Shown here one piece after another: positions 18,346-27,268 of a stretch of 64,000 nt of DNA (position 1 is the stretch's first letter; every line of letters starts with the position of its first letter). This DNA is from an uncultured Flavobacteriaceae bacterium (GTDB taxonomy: Bacteria; Bacteroidota; Bacteroidia; Flavobacteriales; Flavobacteriaceae): the NCBI GenBank assembly GCA_934675205.1, contig CAKUPQ010000001.1, forward strand, positions 620,001 through 684,000. Reading direction: 5' to 3'. Below the pieces are notes generated by a model, which saw only the letters and a list, made by a program, of their open reading frames with translations, did no database searches and was not told where the DNA came from. A program made the position numbers and the translations under genes.

Positions 18346-20199
18346 CTAAAATCCGACAAACTTTACTCCCAAGCTAATCCATCTTGCAGGAAGCGGAATG
18401 GCTCCGACTTCAAAATAAGTAGTATTGAAAATATTTTGAGCATCTGCAAAAATTGTAAAATCGTTGATTTTTTGGCTGATGCGAATATCGTTTATAAAAT
18501 ACGATTGACCTGTTGCTCTTTCGTTAAATCGTGTAGCCAACAAAACCGAAAAATCTTTATATCCGAAATCAATCGTGTTGGTAATTTGGTGTTTTAAGGA
18601 GTTTACCACATATTTTGAGCTCAAATCAATGTTGATGTTTTTAAATTCCGAATCCAAATAGGAATAACCCAGCATAAAATTAAATCCTGAAACTTCCGAT
18701 GTTTTGAGCTTATAAGTCGAACGGATATTGATTCCGTTTGTGATTAAATCTCCAAAATTATTGCTTATCCAAGGGTCGGAATCTTCAGAACGAATCCAAT
18801 CGATAAAATCATTTATGTTTCTGTAAAAATAATTCCCTTCAAACGAAAAATCATTTTTTCTGAACTTAAATCCTACTTCAGACTGAAATGCATTTTCGGG
18901 TTGCACATCAGGATTTCCGATATTTACAACCTGATTCAAATACAAATCCGTAAAAGACGGAATCCTCTGACTTGTTCCTATATTTCCTACGACTTTTAAA
19001 TCGTTTGTCAATTCGTAACTCACATCTAATCCGGGATAAATCTGCCAATCATAATCCGAATTATAATTGAGATATGTTCCTAAATTTACGTTTAATTTTT
19101 CGGTCAAATACGTTCTGTATTCTGCAAAAAACCCAAAATTATCTCGGTTGTGTTCTCCGATATTTGACGAATTTATATCTTCATTTCTGAATTCCGCTCC
19201 AAAACCAAATTCGCCTTTTCCTGTTTTGTAAGTTGTGTTGATTTCTCCCGAAATTGTATTGGTATAATGTTGACTTCGAGCTGATTTTGTATGGCCTAAA
19301 TAACGATAATCGTCATAATTATACCGGTAACTGATTCTCGGAATAAGCGTCCATTTTTCGGATAAATAATGTTTGGACTGAATGTTTGCCAAAGTTGTTT
19401 CGACAATTTCCCTTGAATCCTTGTCTCCCGGAGCAGCATAAAATCCGTTAGCTCCGAATCCGTTTTTGATATATCCGAAAGAAGTCAAAATTTCGTCCAA
19501 ATCAGTGATTTGATAATTACCTTGATAAAAAAGTTTGTTGTTTTCAAAAGCAGTATTATATCGGTATCCGTTGCTTTTGTCGTGAGAAACAAAAAGCAAA
19601 TGTTGGTGTTTTTCTTGAGCCAAAACTCCTCCAAGTTGGATTCCGTTTCCGTAAAAGGTATCTCCCGAATCTTCTGAATCTTTTTCGAAATTAGAACCGA
19701 TATACGTACTTGCCAAAATTCCCGATTCGGTTGGTTTTTTGGTAATGATGTTGATTGCTCCCGTAAGCGAATTGATTCCGTAAACCCGAGATGCAGCACC
19801 TCGAATGACTTCGATTCTTTCGATTGCCTCCACAGGAATCGGAAGGTTGAGCATATTGTGAGCCGTTTGGGCATCAATGATTTTAACTCCGTTAAGCAAA
19901 ACGACCGTTTGCTCAAAACTTCCTCCATCAACCGAAATATCAGCTTGAGAACCAAAAGCACCTCGTTGTCTTAAATCAACTCCGTTGGCATATTGCAAAA
20001 CTTCCTGAATGGTTCGTGCAGGTAATTTCTGAATTTCCTCTTTCCCGATGACGTAAACATTTCTGTTTTGCTTGGAAACAGGAGTCGAAAAACGATTTTC
20101 CGAAATCATTACTTCCTGAATCGAAAGCGTGTCTTTATCAATTTGAGCCGACAGCTTCATACAGGCTAACGGAAGTACTAAAAAATAAATTTTCTTCAT
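18346..20199 (-). CDS. TonB-dependent outer-membrane receptor, BtuB-like
   Basis: 617 residues from the ATG at 20199; an in-frame start 21 nt upstream is weaker. Signal peptide (about 1-19), then directly a plug domain (about 35-145) with VYVIGKEEIQKLPARTIQEV, ISVDGGSFEQTVVLLNGVKI and IEVIRGAASRVYGINSLTGA. The rest is a 22-strand-type beta barrel. There is no carboxypeptidase-like N-domain, unlike the SusC group. Vitamin B12 or siderophore uptake is the usual role of this branch. No riboswitch fits in the 130-nt upstream region. It is divergent from the MocR-type regulator, which may control it. Confidence 0.85.
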   Translation of the reverse strand: MKKIYFLVLPLACMKLSAQIDKDTLSIQEVMISENRFSTPVSKQNRNVYVIGKEEIQKLPARTIQEVLQYANGVDLRQRGAFGSQADISVDGGSFEQTVVLLNGVKIIDAQTAHNMLNLPIPVEAIERIEVIRGAASRVYGINSLTGAINIITKKPTESGILASTYIGSNFEKDSEDSGDTFYGNGIQLGGVLAQEKHQHLLFVSHDKSNGYRYNTAFENNKLFYQGNYQITDLDEILTSFGYIKNGFGANGFYAAPGDKDSREIVETTLANIQSKHYLSEKWTLIPRISYRYNYDDYRYLGHTKSARSQHYTNTISGEINTTYKTGKGEFGFGAEFRNEDINSSNIGEHNRDNFGFFAEYRTYLTEKLNVNLGTYLNYNSDYDWQIYPGLDVSYELTNDLKVVGNIGTSQRIPSFTDLYLNQVVNIGNPDVQPENAFQSEVGFKFRKNDFSFEGNYFYRNINDFIDWIRSEDSDPWISNNFGDLITNGINIRSTYKLKTSEVSGFNFMLGYSYLDSEFKNINIDLSSKYVVNSLKHQITNTIDFGYKDFSVLLATRFNERATGQSYFINDIRISQKINDFTIFADAQNIFNTTYFEVGAIPLPARWISLGVKFVGF

Positions 20200-20216
20200 T
20201 TGTTTGATTTTTTTTA

Positions 20217-20278
20217 CCACAGATTAAAAGAATTATACGGATTTTTTATAATCCTTTTAATCTGTGAAATCCGTGGTT
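20217..20278. repeat. Dispersed inverted repeat of the CCACGGATT family
   Basis: Left part ACCACAGATT...CGGATT and right part AATCC...AATCTGTG..CCGTGGT form an imperfect long hairpin. It lies in the intergenic region between the divergent TonB receptor and MocR genes, so it may affect their 5' ends. A minus-strand -7-like TACTTTTG follows near 20293-20302. Confidence 0.7.
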
Positions 20279-20349
20279 AAAATATTTTTTTAAAATTTCG
20301 GCAAAAGTAATATCTTTCCGTACTATTAAAACAGTCCACTTTTTATAAA

Positions 20350-21879
20350 ATGAGTAGTCCGGTTCAGATTCCGTTTAAGAGTTTTATTCAGATTGATAAA
20401 AATCTGCCAACTCCTGTTTATTTACAGCTTGTTCATCAGTTTATTAAAGCGATTCAGTTAGGTTATTTACCTGAAGGGACGAAAATTTCAGGAACTCGTA
20501 TTTTGTGCAAAATATTTGAAGTGAACCGAAATACACTCATAAAATCCTTTGAAGATTTACAGGCTCAAGGTTGGATAGAAATCATTCCCAACAAAGGAAC
20601 ATTTATTCTTTCCAACCAAAAAGTCCGAAGCTTGAAGTCCGAAGTCCGAAGTCTGAAATCAAACCTGTCTGCCGACCAGGCAGAAATCGTTAATCATCTC
20701 CCGATAACTGTCGGGACATCAATCCATTCGGGGTTTTCGTTTCAAAAATCCACTATTTTGGAAAATCCAACCGAAAAAAGTGATGTTTTGTTGCAATTCA
20801 ACGAAGGACTTCCCGATATGCGATTGGCTGAAACCGAAGTGTTATCGAAGATATATCTTTTAAAATTAAAAAATAAAAACCCAAAAAAATCGTGGGAACA
20901 ATTGGCTTATGAAAGCTCTGATTACTTCAAAACACAACTCGTAAATTATCTGAATCTGACAAGAGGAATTCATATTTCAAAACCGAATTTACTCACAACA
21001 AGTAGCAACGAAATGAGTTTATATTTGGTTTCAAAACTCCTTATTTCTCCCGATGATAAAGTGGTTGTGGCTAATTTGAGTTATTATGCTTCGAATATGG
21101 TTTTTCTAAATGCAGGAGCTAAAATAATTCCGATTCCGATTGACAAAAACGGAATTTCAACCAAACATTTACGACAAGTTTGTCAAGAGCAAAATATCCG
21201 AATGTTGTATCTGACTTCACACCATCATTATCCGACTACGGTTTCGCTTAGTGCCAAAAGGAGAATGGAAGTTTTGGAGCTTTCAAAAGAATTCGGTTTT
21301 ATTGTTTTGGAAGATGATTACGATTATGATTTTCATTATGACAACAATCCGATGTTGCCTTTGAAAAGTTTTGATACAAACGGAATGGTTGTTTATATCG
21401 GTTCGTTCGGAAAGGCTTTAGCACCCAGTTTTAGAACAGGATTTGTTATTGCCCAACCCGATTTGATTGACGAATTACACAAATCTCAACAGATTTTAGA
21501 ACCCGACAAAGACCTTATCAAAGAACAAGTTTTGGGTTATTGGATTCAGGAAGGGGAAATGCACCGTTATCTCAAAAAAATCAAAAAGATTTACAGAGAA
21601 CGAAGAGATTATTTTTCCGAATTATTAGATAAAAATTTCAAAGGAAAAATTTCGTTTGAAATTCCCTCGGGAGGATTGGCTTTTTGGGTGGAATGGAAAA
21701 ACAACCTCAATCTCGGAAAACTCAAAAAAGAATGTGAAAAAAACGGATTGTTCTTACCTCAAACCATTCTCTACCAAAATAAAAACATAACGGCAACAAG
21801 GCTCGGTTTCGGACATCTGAATAATGAAGAACTGGAAAAAGCTATTGAGGTTTTGAGAGATTCGGTTAATGAATTGTAG
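20350..21879 (+). CDS. MocR/PdxR-type regulator (GntR helix-turn-helix fused to aminotransferase domain)
   Basis: 509 residues. Residues about 12-85 are a winged helix of the GntR family (TPVYLQLVHQFIKAIQLGYL, GTRILCKIFEVNRNTLIKSF). Residues about 145-509 form a fold-type I PLP domain with the cofactor lysine K355 in SFGKALAPS. Proteins of this type sense pyridoxal phosphate, GABA, taurine or amino acids and often act on a neighbouring gene. The linker (about 93-130) is abnormal: it is encoded by short dispersed repeats (20621-20716), yet the frame is kept. It is divergent from the TonB receptor. Confidence 0.88.
   Translation: MSSPVQIPFKSFIQIDKNLPTPVYLQLVHQFIKAIQLGYLPEGTKISGTRILCKIFEVNRNTLIKSFEDLQAQGWIEIIPNKGTFILSNQKVRSLKSEVRSLKSNLSADQAEIVNHLPITVGTSIHSGFSFQKSTILENPTEKSDVLLQFNEGLPDMRLAETEVLSKIYLLKLKNKNPKKSWEQLAYESSDYFKTQLVNYLNLTRGIHISKPNLLTTSSNEMSLYLVSKLLISPDDKVVVANLSYYASNMVFLNAGAKIIPIPIDKNGISTKHLRQVCQEQNIRMLYLTSHHHYPTTVSLSAKRRMEVLELSKEFGFIVLEDDYDYDFHYDNNPMLPLKSFDTNGMVVYIGSFGKALAPSFRTGFVIAQPDLIDELHKSQQILEPDKDLIKEQVLGYWIQEGEMHRYLKKIKKIYRERRDYFSELLDKNFKGKISFEIPSGGLAFWVEWKNNLNLGKLKKECEKNGLFLPQTILYQNKNITATRLGFGHLNNEELEKAIEVLRDSVNEL
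20621..20716. repeat. Three repeat types in the MocR linker
   Basis: 20621-20657 holds tandem AAGTCCGAAG-type units. 20664-20683 is CCTGTCTGCCGACCAGGCAG, close to the palindrome inserted in the tRNA-Arg copies. 20699-20716 is the near-palindrome TCCCGATAACTGTCGGGA. Together they encode the inter-domain linker. Confidence 0.8.
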
Positions 21880-21921
21880 CGGATTTCTTTATCTTTGTAC
21901 AACAAAACCAACAACTGAAAA

Positions 21922-23313
21922 ATGCTATCTTCAACCGATATTACCTATTTTGAAACTGTTTTAAGTCCTGACCGGGTTCTGACTGACGAGCAGAATTTGA
22001 CAAGATGTGCTTCTGACCATACCGAAGATTTTGTTTTTAAACCTCAAATTGTTCTTCAGCCTGAAACGACACAAGAGGTAAGTAAAATTCTGAAATACTG
22101 CAACGAAAATAAAATCATTATCACTCCGAGAGGAGCGGGAACGGGGTTGAGTGGAGGAGCTTTGCCGATTTTCGGAAGTATCGTTTTGGATATGAAACGA
22201 ATGAACAAAATACTGAAAATCGACACGGAAAATTTTCAGATTACGACAGAACCTGCTGTAATTACAGAAGAATTACAAAATGCAGTAAAAGAATTCGGAT
22301 TGTATTATCCGGTTGACCCAGCAAGTAAAGGGAGCTGTTTTATCGGAGGAAATGTAGCCGAAAATTCGGGAGGAGCAAGGGCTGTAAAATATGGAGTGGT
22401 CAAAGATTATGTGCTGAATCTCGAAGTTGTTTTGCCCAACGGAGAAATCATTTGGACAGGAGCGAATACGTTAAAAAATTCGACAGGATACAATCTGACA
22501 CAACTGCTTGTCGGCTCGGAGGGAACTTTGGCTGTGATTACCAAAATCGTTCTGAAATTACTGCCTTATCCTAAAAAAGATTTGCTGATTTTAGTTCCGT
22601 TTTATTCTTCTCACGAGGCTTGTCAGGCTGTAAATAAAATATTTTTGGCTGGATTCAATCCATCTGCTTTGGAATTTATGGAACGTGATGCGATTTTGGC
22701 TTCGCAAAAGTTTTTGGATAATTATTCACTTGAGCTTCCCGATACTATTCAGGCACATTTGCTTATCGAAGTAAACGGAAATGAAGAAGACGTATTAATG
22801 CGTGAAATAGAAGGAATTGTTTCTGTTTTGGAAGAATTCAGAACAGGGGAAATCCTTTTTGCGGATACCGAAAAAACCAAAGAGGAATTGTGGAAACTCC
22901 GTAGGGTAACAGGTGAGGCTGCTAAAGGAAATTCGATTTATAAGGAAGAAGATACGGTTGTTCCGAGAGCTAAATTGCCCGAACTTTTGGCTAAAGTCAA
23001 AGAACTCGGAAAAGAATACGGATTTGATTCCATTTGCTACGGACACGCAGGGGACGGAAATCTGCACGTAAATATTATTAAAAACGATATGAGTGATGAG
23101 GCTTGGAATAACGAACTTCCGAAAGCAATCCGAAAATTGTTTGTTTATACCAAAGAATTAGGAGGAACAATAAGCGGAGAACACGGAATTGGTTATGTTC
23201 AGAAAAACTATATGGATATTGCTTTTTCGGAAATCGAACTTGATTTGATGCGAAAAATCAAAGCGGTTTTTGACCCGAATAACATTCTGAATCCGGGAAA
23301 AATTTTCAATTAA
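21922..23313 (+). CDS. FAD-linked oxidase, GlcD/D-lactate dehydrogenase type
   Basis: 463 residues. The FAD-binding PCMH domain (residues about 40-215) shows IITPRGAGTGLSGGALP, PVDPASKGSCFIGGNVAENSG and TGYNLTQLLVGSEGTLAVIT. The C-terminal FAD-oxidase domain (about 220-463) shows CYGHAGDGNLHVNI and GGTISGEHGIGY, which carry the substrate/metal histidines and acidic residue. These enzymes oxidise glycolate, D-lactate or other 2-hydroxy acids and pass electrons to quinone. No partner GlcE/GlcF gene is present here. A -7-like TATCTTTG lies about 25 nt upstream. Confidence 0.9.
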   Translation: MLSSTDITYFETVLSPDRVLTDEQNLTRCASDHTEDFVFKPQIVLQPETTQEVSKILKYCNENKIIITPRGAGTGLSGGALPIFGSIVLDMKRMNKILKIDTENFQITTEPAVITEELQNAVKEFGLYYPVDPASKGSCFIGGNVAENSGGARAVKYGVVKDYVLNLEVVLPNGEIIWTGANTLKNSTGYNLTQLLVGSEGTLAVITKIVLKLLPYPKKDLLILVPFYSSHEACQAVNKIFLAGFNPSALEFMERDAILASQKFLDNYSLELPDTIQAHLLIEVNGNEEDVLMREIEGIVSVLEEFRTGEILFADTEKTKEELWKLRRVTGEAAKGNSIYKEEDTVVPRAKLPELLAKVKELGKEYGFDSICYGHAGDGNLHVNIIKNDMSDEAWNNELPKAIRKLFVYTKELGGTISGEHGIGYVQKNYMDIAFSEIELDLMRKIKAVFDPNNILNPGKIFN

Positions 23314-23463
23314 ACCTTATTTTTCCACAATCAATATTTCTATCCTGCCTTTTATCTGTTTTTCTTGTTTGTTCGTTTTTCGGGAATCGGATAGATGTGA
23401 CTTGTACTTTCAAACTATAGTTTTTTAAAGAAAAACGATTTATTTATTTTAATTTTCTAAGAA

Positions 23464-23513
23464 CAATTCAGGGATAACCCTGAATTGAGCTATGTAATAT
23501 AATTTTATTTTTG
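23464..23513 (+). promoter_or_regulatory. Dyad operator and promoter of the kinase/regulator operon
   Basis: A perfect 10-bp inverted repeat CAATTCAGGG / CCCTGAATTG with ATAA between (23464-23487) contains the 16-mer TCAGGGATAACCCTGA (23468-23483). TATTTTTG (23506-23513) is the -7 box; a TTG at 23485-23487 is the likely -33 element. The dyad centre lies 30.5 nt before the -7 box, the same distance as at 28561 and 28703. Confidence 0.75.
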
Positions 23514-23570
23514 CCTTGGTTTTTAAATAAAGGTTTATTTTTATCGCAAAAATCACTAAACTTTTTCGAT

Positions 23571-25400
23571 ATGAAAGACAAACTACTTTTTATTCTGTTA
23601 TTTTTTTCAAGCATTAGTATTCAAGCACAATTTTTCGTAGAAATGAAAGATTCGGAAATATTGACCTTGATCAAGAAAAAAAATGCTTGCTTAAAAGAAA
23701 AAAATGAAGATTGTGGAAAATATATTTTAGAGGCGATTGAGAAATCACATCCAGAAGATTTGCATTATGACAATCTATGGTACATCTATGCGGTGTATTT
23801 GGCAGATACAGAAAAAATGGATGAAGCTACAGAAATTGTTAATCAAAGATTGGAAAAAGCAAAACCGGAAATAGTCAAAGATGCTTTCTATAACTTTAAA
23901 TCCGCTATTTTACATCATCAGGGAAAAGTTGCAGAATCTATTGAAATTCTTGTGGAGTTAGCAAAAAGATTGGAAAAAAGAGAAGATTGGGACAAACTAT
24001 CTATAACTTATTTGAATTTGGGCATACATATTTATACCCAACACAGTGAATCCAAAGCACTTTATTACTATTTAAAGGCGTATGAAACGGTTAAAAAAAC
24101 AGACAATAAAACTTTCGAATCAAAAATTATCGGAGGCATTGCCGAATGTTATTTTCATATTAAAGATACCGTCAATTCTGTAAAATGGTCTGAAAAAGCC
24201 TTGAAACTACCCGTCGAAGCTCCGATGCAAAAAGAAGGTGTTTCTACAGCTCATAGAAATCTGGCGAGAATTTATTCCAATTCAAATCCTAAAAAATCTT
24301 TGTACCATATCAACAAAGCAATTGAGATAACGGAACCTTTGGGTGTGAACAACGAATACGCAAATGCTCTTCAAATAAAAGCAGAATTGTTACGCAAAGC
24401 CGGAAAATACGAAGAAGCCGTGCGAACCATCGAAAAATCATTAGAAATTGCAAAAAAAAGAAATGCAATTCCTCCGCTGGTCATCAGTTACAGAATTGCC
24501 GCAAGGATTTATTACGATAACGAACTTTATAAGAAATCAGCAGAATCCTACAGAGAAGCACAAATTTTAAACGACAGTTTACGCAACGAAACTTCCGTAA
24601 AAGCCATAAATGAACTAACCGAGAAATACGAAACCGAAAAAAAAGAAAGACAAATAGCCGAACAGGAATTAGAAATCCAAAAGAAAAGCGTCCAGATGCG
24701 AAACTGGACTATTTTGGGGATTTTTATTGTCGGAGGTTTTCTCTCCTATTTTTACATAATGCGTCGCAACCAAAAAAACACAATAAAAATAATGGAAAAA
24801 GAAAAGGAAAACGAGATTTTATCTGCACGTGTCCTTGGTGAAGAAGTAGAACGTAGCAGGATAAGTAAAGAGCTTCACGATGGAATTGCCTCTAATCTGG
24901 TAGCGGTCAAATTGCAGATTGAAAACAATGCTGAAATATCACAAAAAATATTGAGCCTCGTGCAGGAAACTCACAAAGAAGTGCGACAAATAGCACATAA
25001 TCTGATGCCTATCAATTTTGATTATCAAAATTTGGTTGAAGTTATAAAATCTTTTTGCGAAGAATGCACAACCGAAAACAGACCTGTTAATTTTCAAACC
25101 AATACTGAAAAAGTAAAGTTAGACAAAGACCGTTCGATAGTTTTGTATCGTGTAGTTCAGGAATTCATTCAGAATGCAATAAAACATTCCCAAGCCAAGC
25201 AAATAGACGTATTGCTTATGGAAAATGACAATGTTATAACTCTGAATATTGAAGATAACGGAATAGGTTTCGATACAAAAATAAAAGAAACTTCAAAAGG
25301 TCTTTCGGGAGTAATCGAAAGGTTAAAAAAAATCAATGGACATATCAATATTGATTCTTCGGACAGAGGAACTTCTGTTTTTATTTCTATAAAATCATAA
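23571..25400 (+). CDS. TPR-containing sensor histidine kinase (HisKA_3 type)
   Basis: 609 residues from ATG 23571, about 50 nt after the promoter. Signal peptide, then a periplasmic region of tetratricopeptide repeats (about 30-360: KALYYYLKAYETVKKT, YANALQIKAELLRKAGKYEEAV). A short coiled coil and one membrane helix follow (WTILGIFIVGGFLSYFYIM, about 375-393). The cytoplasmic part holds the phospho-acceptor box SKELHDGIASNL (about 436) and the ATPase domain with EFIQNAIKHSQ and EDNGIGFD. It is the NarL-type kinase partner of the regulator that starts 3 nt after its stop. The input is unknown; TPRs suggest a protein or peptide partner in the periplasm. Confidence 0.9.
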   Translation: MKDKLLFILLFFSSISIQAQFFVEMKDSEILTLIKKKNACLKEKNEDCGKYILEAIEKSHPEDLHYDNLWYIYAVYLADTEKMDEATEIVNQRLEKAKPEIVKDAFYNFKSAILHHQGKVAESIEILVELAKRLEKREDWDKLSITYLNLGIHIYTQHSESKALYYYLKAYETVKKTDNKTFESKIIGGIAECYFHIKDTVNSVKWSEKALKLPVEAPMQKEGVSTAHRNLARIYSNSNPKKSLYHINKAIEITEPLGVNNEYANALQIKAELLRKAGKYEEAVRTIEKSLEIAKKRNAIPPLVISYRIAARIYYDNELYKKSAESYREAQILNDSLRNETSVKAINELTEKYETEKKERQIAEQELEIQKKSVQMRNWTILGIFIVGGFLSYFYIMRRNQKNTIKIMEKEKENEILSARVLGEEVERSRISKELHDGIASNLVAVKLQIENNAEISQKILSLVQETHKEVRQIAHNLMPINFDYQNLVEVIKSFCEECTTENRPVNFQTNTEKVKLDKDRSIVLYRVVQEFIQNAIKHSQAKQIDVLLMENDNVITLNIEDNGIGFDTKIKETSKGLSGVIERLKKINGHINIDSSDRGTSVFISIKS

Positions 25401-25403
25401 GCA

Positions 25404-26015
25404 ATGAAAGTACTTGTAGCAGATGACCACGAATTAATCATAGACGGATTTGTAACCGTAATTGAAAATTATGATGCCTCAATAAAATGTTACAGAGCCA
25501 CAAATAAATTTGAACTTTTTGAAACATTGGAGTCTGTGTCTGTCGATATGCTTTTTCAAGATGTAATGTTTGGCAAAAACGATGCGAGAAGTTTTGTAAA
25601 AGAAATCAAAGAGAAATATCCCGAGCTGAAAATCATTATTATTTCTACTTTGGAGGATAAAAACACCGTTGAAACACTTCTCAAACAAGGAGTTGATGGC
25701 TATTTGGCAAAATCAGATTCGAGTAACGAAATAATCAGTGCTTTAACAGCTGTTTCCGAAGGAAAAACCTTTATTTCAAACAATCTGAAAAAGCAAGGAA
25801 CAACTTCATTAAGGAAAAACACCATAATACTAACTCCAAGGGAAAAAGAAGTTTTATCGTTGATTTTACAGGAAAAAACAACCAAAGAAATTGCTGATAA
25901 AGTTTGTCTTTCTGAAAAAACAGTCGAAAATCACAGAGCAAATCTGTTCATCAAATTCGGAGTGAAAAACCTCGCAGGATTAGTCAAACAAGCTATTTTA
26001 GAAGGATTTTTGTGA
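25404..26015 (+). CDS. LuxR/NarL-type response regulator
   Basis: 203 residues. Receiver domain (1-120): acidic pair D7-D8, phosphorylation site D53 in MLFQDVMFG, and K103 in GYLAKS. The LuxR-type helix-turn-helix follows (about 140-203) with LTPREKEVLSLIL, TTKEIADKVCLSEKTVENHR. It starts 3 nt after the kinase stop, so the pair is co-translated. The likely binding site is the dyad TCAGGGATAACCCTGA found upstream of its own operon and at two other promoters nearby. That link is inferred from position and spacing. Confidence 0.92.
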   Translation: MKVLVADDHELIIDGFVTVIENYDASIKCYRATNKFELFETLESVSVDMLFQDVMFGKNDARSFVKEIKEKYPELKIIIISTLEDKNTVETLLKQGVDGYLAKSDSSNEIISALTAVSEGKTFISNNLKKQGTTSLRKNTIILTPREKEVLSLILQEKTTKEIADKVCLSEKTVENHRANLFIKFGVKNLAGLVKQAILEGFL

Positions 26016-26020
26016 AATCA

Positions 26021-26055
26021 AAAAAGCGGTAACAAAAATTGTTATCGCTTTTTTT
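26021..26055. terminator. Bidirectional terminator after the response regulator gene
   Basis: A 14-bp stem AAAAAGCGGTAACA / TGTTATCGCTTTTT with one G-T pair, closed by AAAAT. A-run and T-run flanks suit both convergent genes. Confidence 0.85.
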
Positions 26056-26074
26056 ACTAACTTAAATAAACTAT

Positions 26075-26632
26075 CTAATTAGAGATATTAAAAACATTAA
26101 CAAGCTCATCATAGCTCATAGCTTTTAATTCTTCTTCTGTATAACCGTTATACAACCTGTTCATAATTTTGGTGGTTGCTCCTCCCGTACTTGCAGGAAT
26201 GATGACGTATCTTACTTGTTCAATTATTGTAAAGCTTATGTTACTTCCATCAGTTGAATGTCCGATAAAAATAATTCTTCCGGAAGGTTCCACAGCAAAA
26301 TAATAAGATGCTTTACCAAGGACAAACGGAATTGAAACAATTGCTCCGAATGGGTCTTTTCCGTAAGCTAAAATCACTCCGGAATCAATAATTTCTTGGG
26401 TTATATCAGGGGCATCAATATAAAAATATGAATAATCAGTGTTATTAGAAAAATCTGCATCAATCCATTGCGAAGCAATTATATTTGCGTTTCCTGTAGG
26501 ACCTTGTTCTCCTTGAGCCCCCTGTTGTCCGTCAATCCCGTCTTTTCCGTCTTCGGGGCTACAAGCCGTAAAAGCTAATGCTCCCACAAAAAGAAAAATC
26601 ATTTTTCCGATAAATTTGTTTGTTGTTATCAT
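26075..26632 (-). CDS. Lipoprotein with a short collagen-like segment
   Basis: 185 residues. The signal sequence ends in lipobox FTAC (about residue 24). The mature protein begins with Gly-X-Y triplets (GKDGIDGQQGAQGEQGPTGN), a collagen-like tether. A beta-rich domain of about 130 residues follows (SQWIDADFSNNTDYSYFYID). A short helical C-terminus ends SYDELVNVFNISN. Domains of this layout are common surface lipoproteins in Bacteroidota; the function is unknown. It lies 33 nt after the porin-like gene and is probably co-transcribed with it. Confidence 0.82.
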   Translation of the reverse strand: MITTNKFIGKMIFLFVGALAFTACSPEDGKDGIDGQQGAQGEQGPTGNANIIASQWIDADFSNNTDYSYFYIDAPDITQEIIDSGVILAYGKDPFGAIVSIPFVLGKASYYFAVEPSGRIIFIGHSTDGSNISFTIIEQVRYVIIPASTGGATTKIMNRLYNGYTEEELKAMSYDELVNVFNISN

Positions 26633-26665
26633 CGTTTTTATGTTTAAATTATTTATGCTTACTTA

Positions 26666-27163
26666 CTAAAAACAATACCTCGCTCCTACAAAAAGTGCCA
26701 ATTGGTCGGTGCTTCCCGCTGTATATTTAAGCGTTGAAAATGCCTGAATTTTATCGGTTAAGTCATACGTTGCTCCTCCTCCGAGGTTGAAACCGATTTC
26801 TCCATCGCTTCCGGAATAATTTCCTCCCCAGATACCCGGATAATCTGTCGTTACTTTTACGTGAGTATAGTTCAGACCTGCCAAACCAAACACCTTAAAC
26901 TTGTCTTGGTCTAAAAAATAATAATGCCCGTTAGCATTCAGTTCCCAGACGCTCATTTTTATGTACTGTTCTTTTTCGGTAAAATAATACGTAAAATCGG
27001 GAGCAATACTGATTTTGTCCGTAATTCCGAACTCTGCATTGGCTCCGATAGCGGCTTTTTCTATTTCTGACCCATATCCGAGATGAGCCCCCACTTTGGT
27101 TTGTGCTTGTGCTGCATAACCGATTACTAAAGCAAAAATTGCTGTTAAAATAATCTTTTTCAT
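26666..27163 (-). CDS. Small outer-membrane beta-barrel protein
   Basis: 165 residues. A cleavable signal peptide (MKKIILTAIFALVIGYAAQA) precedes eight alternating amphipathic strands (VGAHLGYGSEI, IGANAEFGIT, ISIAPDFTYYF, VWELNANGHYYF). The C-terminal residue is phenylalanine (GARYCF), the usual signal for barrel insertion. OmpW/OmpX-like porin families fit best; the cargo is unknown. A terminator upstream separates it from the beta-helix lipoprotein gene, so it should have its own promoter, although no TAnnTTTG box is obvious. Confidence 0.8.
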   Translation of the reverse strand: MKKIILTAIFALVIGYAAQAQTKVGAHLGYGSEIEKAAIGANAEFGITDKISIAPDFTYYFTEKEQYIKMSVWELNANGHYYFLDQDKFKVFGLAGLNYTHVKVTTDYPGIWGGNYSGSDGEIGFNLGGGATYDLTDKIQAFSTLKYTAGSTDQLALFVGARYCF

Positions 27164-27217
27164 ACTGATAAATTTATTTTTATGTTAGTGTTATCCTTGT
27201 TTTGTAAAATTTAAAAG

Positions 27218-27256
27218 AGAAAAGCTATCAGTAAAAGGCAGATAGCTTTTCTTTCT
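27218..27256 (-). terminator. Terminator after the beta-helix lipoprotein gene
   Basis: 12-bp perfect stem AGAAAAGCTATC / GATAGCTTTTCT around an 11-nt loop, just after the minus-strand stop codon at 27269. Confidence 0.85.
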
Positions 27257-27268
27257 AATTAAAAAGTT

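Noticed and set aside
20200..20349. Cobalamin riboswitch before the BtuB-like receptor
   Set aside because: The intergenic region is only about 150 nt, mostly a dispersed hairpin, with no B12-box sequence visible.
27185..27200. A fourth dyad-like site (minus strand ACAAGGATAACACTAA) before the small beta-barrel gene
   Set aside because: Only 12 of 16 positions match, and a -7 box at the shared 30.5-nt distance would fall on the start codon.
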